Positions 61,601 to 64,000 of a stretch of DNA of 64,000 nucleotides are shown here, piece after piece. The position numbers and the translations under genes were made by a program. The notes under the pieces are model-generated. The model worked only from the letters and a program-made list of their open reading frames with translations. It was not told the origin of the DNA and ran no database searches. This stretch comes from Heliopora coerulea. Its lineage: Eukaryota > Cnidaria > Anthozoa > Scleralcyonacea > Helioporidae. The stretch spans positions 1,445,001 through 1,509,000 of the forward strand of contig JASJOG010000052.1 of the NCBI GenBank assembly GCA_030142905.1, written 5' to 3'. How positions within the stretch are numbered: position 1 is the stretch's first letter; each line of letters begins with the position of its first letter.

Positions 61601-63128
61601 AAGTGAAGGAAGGAGGGAGGGATGAAGGAAGGAAGAAAGTGAAGGAAGAAAGTGAAGGAAGGAAGTGAAGGAAGGAAGGGAAGGGAAGGGAAGGGAAGGG
61701 AAGGGAAGGAAGGAAAGGAAAGGAAAGGAAAGGAAAGGAAGGAAGGAAGGAAGGAAGGAAGGAAGGAAGGAAGGAAGGAAGGAAGGAAGGAAGAAGGAAG
61801 GAAGGAAGGAAGGAAGGAAGGAAGGAAGGAAGGAAGGAAGGAAGGAAAGGAAGGAAGGAAGGAAGGAAGGAAAGAGAAAGGAAGGAAAGGAAGGGAAAGG
61901 AAGGAAAGGAAGGAAGGAAGGAAGGAAGGAAGGGAGGGAAGGGGGAAAGAAGGAAAGGACGGAAAGGAAGAAATGGAAGAAAGTTGCGAAGACATTATTC
62001 AGGCATTGCATATCTCTCAAAAGGTAGGACTGACATTGTAGCAACGAGTGCTGGGCACTGGTCTGAATGGTTCTACACGAAGAAAACGGCAACTGGGTCT
62101 TGGGGCGCTATCAACCGCTACGCTGTCTGTCGTAACTACTCCGTATTGGGCATCGAATGTGAGACGGCTGATGGAAAAAAAGCGGAGACCCTAGGGGAAA
62201 AGTTCACGTGCGATTCAAAGATTGGTTTCTATTGCCGCAACATTGAACAGGATGGCAAAGGAAAGACATGCAGCGACTACAGATTTAAAGTGCTCTGTTC
62301 GACGACACAGGAAAAAGGTAACGTCCATGAAATTCTTTACCAGAAATTGAAATATTAGTCCGACTATGGTGTAATAATGAGGCACCAACAACACTTCGCC
62401 TTGGCCTCGGTGTTGGCGCCAAGACTTCCCCGACGGAGGTGCTAACGTCCCAGACAGGGGGGCGGGCTAAACCTTAGGGGCCATGACCACGCCCCATTCA
62501 CAATTTCGTTATTTGAAGGTCGAAAACATCACGTTATTTTTCACAAGAATAATCGCAACTGACTAGAAACACTTTACTGTTAGATTTGACATGAAGAGAA
62601 GAGTCTATCATCTTTCTTGGCTAAATCAATAACAAGTTCTCATAGTTTGTACTACATATAAGTTTGCTTATCAGTGAAAATTTCCCGACGGATGGTTATT
62701 TTATCATCGACCGGGGAATAAGGTTCCCCGACGGGGGGCTGTAGCCACTCTGCCCCCACTGACGCCACGTCTGCTTAACCTTGAAATAATCTGTCTACAG
62801 TCGTTTTTCATGTATTCGATACATCGTTGCTTTCGCTTATTTTTCCGGCATTGTCCAGTGACTTAATTTTCTTTTCAAATGCTGTGAACACACCGTTTTT
62901 CGGTGTGTGTCAGGTCCGTGGAAAGACATAAAGGTTAGAATTTAAAACTGGCGCTAGCGATGACTGACAATAAAACCTTCTAAAATTCGTCCGTGAACCC
63001 TGGACATGAGAGGAGTGACTTAGATTTCTGAGAATATTGTTTCTTTTTTGTTATAGTTTTGGATAACAAACCACAAGCAACAGGTTTTCCATCAACAGCC
63101 TTGGCTAACCCGACGAAATGTGATCCAA
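50747..63128 (+). CDS. Secreted CUB-EGF-cadherin-peroxidase-WxxW protein (3' end outside window)
   Basis: A modular extracellular protein whose main enzyme is an animal haem peroxidase, which uses hydrogen peroxide to oxidise halides or tyrosines. Eleven exons (50747-50781, 51155-51210, 53607-53981, 54688-54810, 55828-56028, 56901-57584, 57942-58407, 58946-59166, 60296-61456, 62042-62317, 63057-63128) join in frame to 1223 residues so far. Domains: signal peptide about 1-23, CUB 31-155, calcium-binding EGF 156-196, two cadherin repeats about 197-412, basic linker with KAKR at 446-449 (possible convertase site), peroxidase about 492-1107, WxxW domain 1112-1196. Peroxidase marks: WGQFIDHD (Gln625, Asp628, distal His629), RANEQ (Arg772, Glu775), REHNR, AFRAGHSM (proximal His866). 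Glu is followed by Gln where myeloperoxidase has Met. I know no named gene with this order. It is not peroxidasin: the LRR and Ig domains are absent. Confidence 0.9.
51155..51210 (+). CDS. Peroxidase-gene exon 2: second half of signal peptide
   Basis: 56 nt after acceptor TTTAATTCAG, phase 2 to 1. Encodes LLFLAIVECSGQERRKVA. Donor CAG/GTTTGT is chosen because it gives the phase needed by the CUB exon; GTAGCA ten bases earlier would break it. Signal cleavage is likely near ECSG. Confidence 0.75.
51211..53606 (+). other. Intron 2 of the peroxidase gene
   Basis: Contains short tandem GGAAAATACAAA repeats (52263-52327), AAT/AAC microsatellites (about 52500-52622 and 52717-52757) flanking a 95-bp unique piece, and a foldback at 53051-53238. 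No further exon is seen. Confidence 0.55.
53051..53238. repeat. Foldback element (ACACGAGGCGTAGCCGAGTG centre)
   Basis: Arms of about 75 bp: AACAAATAGAAAATTGATTG and onward, inverted at the right end. The centre reads GAAAACACGAGGCGTAGCCG and is itself palindromic. Confidence 0.7.
53607..53981 (+). CDS. Peroxidase-gene exon 3: CUB domain
   Basis: A phase 1-1 exon of 375 nt after TTGTTGCATTTAG. GSHGTISTPGYPKPYKLRQ and four cysteines define the CUB fold. At the calcium site it has FHDK and QAHS where the MASP-like CUB1 has FDVE and HSDYSN, so calcium binding is probably lost. Confidence 0.9.
54335..54404. repeat. Head-to-head hammerhead-like motifs, degraded
   Basis: A minus-strand motif at 54335-54361 and a plus-strand motif at 54375-54404 (CTGACGAACGGCC with GAAGC instead of GAAAC). 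Same pair arrangement as 37678-37780. Confidence 0.55.
54688..54810 (+). CDS. Peroxidase-gene exon 4: calcium-binding EGF domain
   Basis: A phase 1-1 exon of 123 nt. Opens DNDEC and contains CINTPGSYRCSC, the consensus for calcium binding and Asn/Asp hydroxylation, with six cysteines. It is a generic cbEGF, not the MASP subtype. Confidence 0.92.
54896..54996 (+). pseudogene. CCP-like exon remnant or alternative terminal exon
   Basis: Follows an AG at 54894-54895 in the phase left by the EGF exon and reads DTLRRCPRVENGDIV, the usual opening of a CCP module, but stops at 54994-54996. The 13-mer AACCGTTCGGTTT (54982-54994) also occurs in CCP2 of the MASP-like gene (35824-35836, minus strand) at a comparable place in the module. 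The acceptor lacks a good pyrimidine tract. Read as a dead exon, or less likely as the end of a short SP-CUB-EGF isoform. Confidence 0.45.
55828..56028 (+). CDS. Peroxidase-gene exon 5: first cadherin repeat, part 1
   Basis: A phase 1-1 exon of 201 nt. VVPEYKVKFEQNSYNISISK, IRYSLI and FRISPDTG follow the cadherin pattern; the canonical DxD/DRE calcium motifs are weak. Spliced straight from the EGF exon it keeps the frame. Confidence 0.8.
56029..56900 (+). repeat. Intron 5 with 18-bp minisatellite
   Basis: From about 56130 to 56583 an 18-bp unit GGTATGGTGATAGTTGTG repeats about 25 times with few variants (AGT/CGT). Because 18 is divisible by three it is open in several frames on both strands, giving false open frames of up to 205 codons. 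Confidence 0.9.
56901..57584 (+). CDS. Peroxidase-gene exon 6: cadherin repeats and linker
   Basis: A phase 1-1 exon of 684 nt. GEITTRRQL ends repeat 1; repeat 2 runs from EIKFASPHYSV through FTIDKDTGKLVI to VIINVIV. After it come a linker with the basic site KAKR (446-449) and a helical segment before the peroxidase, possibly a propeptide. Confidence 0.85.
57942..58407 (+). CDS. Peroxidase-gene exon 7: N-terminal peroxidase with distal His
   Basis: Phase 1 to 2, 466 nt. YRTFDGTCNNLENPLWGAAN is the conserved opening of animal haem peroxidases, and MMQWGQFIDHDITF carries the distal Gln, haem-linked Asp and distal His. Confidence 0.95.
58946..59166 (+). CDS. Peroxidase-gene exon 8: middle peroxidase segment
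   Basis: Phase 2 to 1, 221 nt. REQLNLITSYIDGSQIYGSS is the conserved calcium-site/structural segment. TRSAAACQTD precedes it as expected. Confidence 0.95.
59167..60295 (+). other. Intron 8 of the peroxidase gene
   Basis: The peroxidase fold is continuous across this intron. It holds the tRNA-like array at 59646-60200. Confidence 0.65.
59646..60200 (+). repeat. Tandem array of degenerate tRNA-like units
   Basis: About seven units of 80-88 bp, each starting like GTAGCTCAATGGTTAGAAAG (A-box-like) and followed by TCTCACTGGTCATCAGAAGG and a GGTTGTA/GAACTCATGTAACC part (decayed B box). Units start at about 59646, 59732, 59818, 59906, 59991, 60071 and 60155. No unit can fold as a full tRNA. Confidence 0.75.
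60296..61456 (+). CDS. Peroxidase-gene exon 9: C-terminal catalytic half
   Basis: 1161 nt, phase 1-1. CEFSAGCFAAGDLRANEQ, SMHTMWAREHNRLATFL, QHITFNEYLPKLLG, AFRAGHSM (proximal His866) and LNIQRGRDHGLPGY are all standard. The acceptor at 60294-60295 is chosen for phase and homology; the open frame reaches further upstream but is not needed. Confidence 0.95.
61485..61981 (+). repeat. GGAA polypurine tract in intron 9
   Basis: About 500 bp of almost pure A/G on the plus strand, mostly GGAA, GGGAA and GGAAA units. Long Lys/Glu/Gly/Arg or Phe/Pro/Ser frames here are artefacts. Confidence 0.95.
62042..62317 (+). CDS. Peroxidase-gene exon 10: WxxW domain
   Basis: A phase 1-1 exon of 276 nt. GHWSEWF (Trp1114, Trp1117) then CRNYS, IECE, FTC, GFYCRN and DYRFKVLC match the cysteine pattern of the mucin/CILP WxxW domain (Pfam Mucin2_WxxW). 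The acceptor TGACATTGTAG follows the purine tract. Confidence 0.9.
62318..63056 (+). other. Intron 10 of the peroxidase gene
   Basis: No exon recognised. Partly repeated CCCCGACGG motifs at about 62427-62760. Confidence 0.45.
63057..63128 (+). CDS. Peroxidase-gene exon 11: short linker exon
   Basis: 72 nt, phase 1-1, between TTTTTTGTTATAG and donor GTGAGT. Encodes VLDNKPQATGFPSTALANPT then KCDP. No domain is seen; it probably leads to further extracellular modules beyond the window. Confidence 0.65.
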
Positions 63129-63156
63129 GTGAGTCATAATTAAAGCAGCATATCAT

Positions 63157-63375
63157 ATTACTGGAACGCCATTACGAAGTCCTGTCAACTTGAAGTACGA
63201 GATATCTGAAGGCACAATATTTATTTATTTATTTATTTACTTATTTAAATAAATGAATAAGTAAATAAATAAATAAATAAAGGAATGAATGAAGGAAAGA
63301 ATAAATAAATAAATATTGAGCTTTCAGATATCTCCTACTTCAAATTGACAGGACTTCGTTATGCCGTTCCAGTAA
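63157..63375. repeat. Foldback element with (TTTA)n centre
   Basis: Arms TTACTGGAACGCCATTACGA through AGATATCTGA are inverted at the right end. The centre is TTTA/TAAA repeats at about 63220-63315. Confidence 0.75.
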
Positions 63376-64000
63376 CTTTGGGTTTAAGTTTCTCCTAATT
63401 CATCGGCCAGGGTATAAAAACAGCGTACATAAAGTTGCAACTGTAGCAGTTCGCTAGACGTTGTGGGACTAAAGCTTTGCATTTCAGTGGATAACATGAG
63501 AAATAGCGTGCCATAATCACTAGTAATCCAGCCATTTAAAAAGCTTGGAGTTATCAACCTGAGATTGTCAGTATAAGTTTTTGCACTCCCGTAGGCAGAG
63601 TATTGCAGTCGTACGGGATTAAACAATGACTGACAACTCACTTCGGAAAAGAGTGACAGCACGGAGAGTGGGACTGGTTTGTAGGACAGGAAATCGTATG
63701 TGTCCTAAATAGTGGTTCAAACACAAAAGCGTGAGTGTTTCATCAGGGGTTCCAAACACGAGAAAATATTGAAAACCGAGATGCAATATTTTGCATGTTT
63801 TGGAGTGTTTGGAGTTCCCTGATGAAACACGATAAACGTTGGTTTGACCTGGCTTATCAAACGAGCATTCCCATCGACTTATTGCATGTTTGTTACATTG
63901 ATTTAAATATGTAAATTAAGAAATGTGATCCATGCTGATCACTAGAGAGTTTCTCACAGAGTTACATTGGTTATCGAAATGCGTGCATGTGACGAGGTAT
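63376..64000 (+). other. Rest of intron 11, with a foldback at 63714-63849
   Basis: GGTTCAAACACAAAAGCGTG with GTGTTTCATCAGGGG on the left is inverted on the right (CCCTGATGAAACACG through GGTTTGACC). No further exon is recognised before the window ends. Confidence 0.55.

Noticed and set aside
61231..62092. Long Phe/Pro/Ser-rich frames on minus and Lys/Glu/Gly/Arg-rich frames on plus
   Set aside because: Products of the GGAA tract and of the opposite strand of the peroxidase exon.

Overview
This is a eukaryotic genomic window, most likely from an anthozoan cnidarian and probably a stony coral. That is an inference from an AT-rich, intron-rich sequence with GT-AG introns, TTAGGG-type telomere-like repeats, tRNA-derived SINEs, many short inverted-repeat DNA transposons, and a complement-type serine protease of the kind known from sea anemones and corals. 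Nothing looks bacterial: there are no operons and no ribosome binding sites.

Two protein-coding genes can be reconstructed exon by exon, and every splice phase closes. On the minus strand, 47308 down to 32448, is a complete MASP-type (C1r/C1s/MASP) serine protease of 686 residues: signal peptide, CUB, C1r/MASP-type EGF, CUB, CCP, CCP, trypsin-like protease. On the plus strand, 50747 to at least 63128 and running off the window, is a secreted modular protein: signal peptide, CUB, calcium-binding EGF, two cadherin repeats, an animal haem peroxidase with its main haem-site residues, and a mucin/CILP-type WxxW domain. I do not know a named gene with this order of domains.

The two genes lie head to head, with about 3.4 kb between start codons. 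They share an unusual 5' layout: a short start exon ending in phase 2 inside the signal peptide, a 53/56-nt exon that completes the signal peptide and ends in phase 1, then a single phase 1-1 CUB exon and a phase 1-1 EGF exon. Behind the EGF exon of the peroxidase gene lies an apparently dead CCP-like exon. This suggests, without proving it, a common origin of the two 5' halves followed by capture of different effectors (protease or peroxidase), both plausibly acting outside the cell in defence or matrix oxidation.

The first 32 kb holds no gene I can support. It is a repeat landscape: five copies of one tRNA-derived SINE, hAT-type MITEs with 8-bp target duplications, MITEs with 3-bp TTA/TAA duplications (also in the introns further on), pogo/mariner-like MITEs, several long foldback elements (some with tRNA-like arms, one with head-to-head telomere-like arms), and two tandem minus-strand copies of an intact-looking type I hammerhead ribozyme motif, most likely relics of Penelope-like elements. 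The introns of the two genes carry further MITEs, an 18-bp minisatellite, a roughly 500-bp GGAA purine tract and a tandem array of degenerate tRNA-like units.
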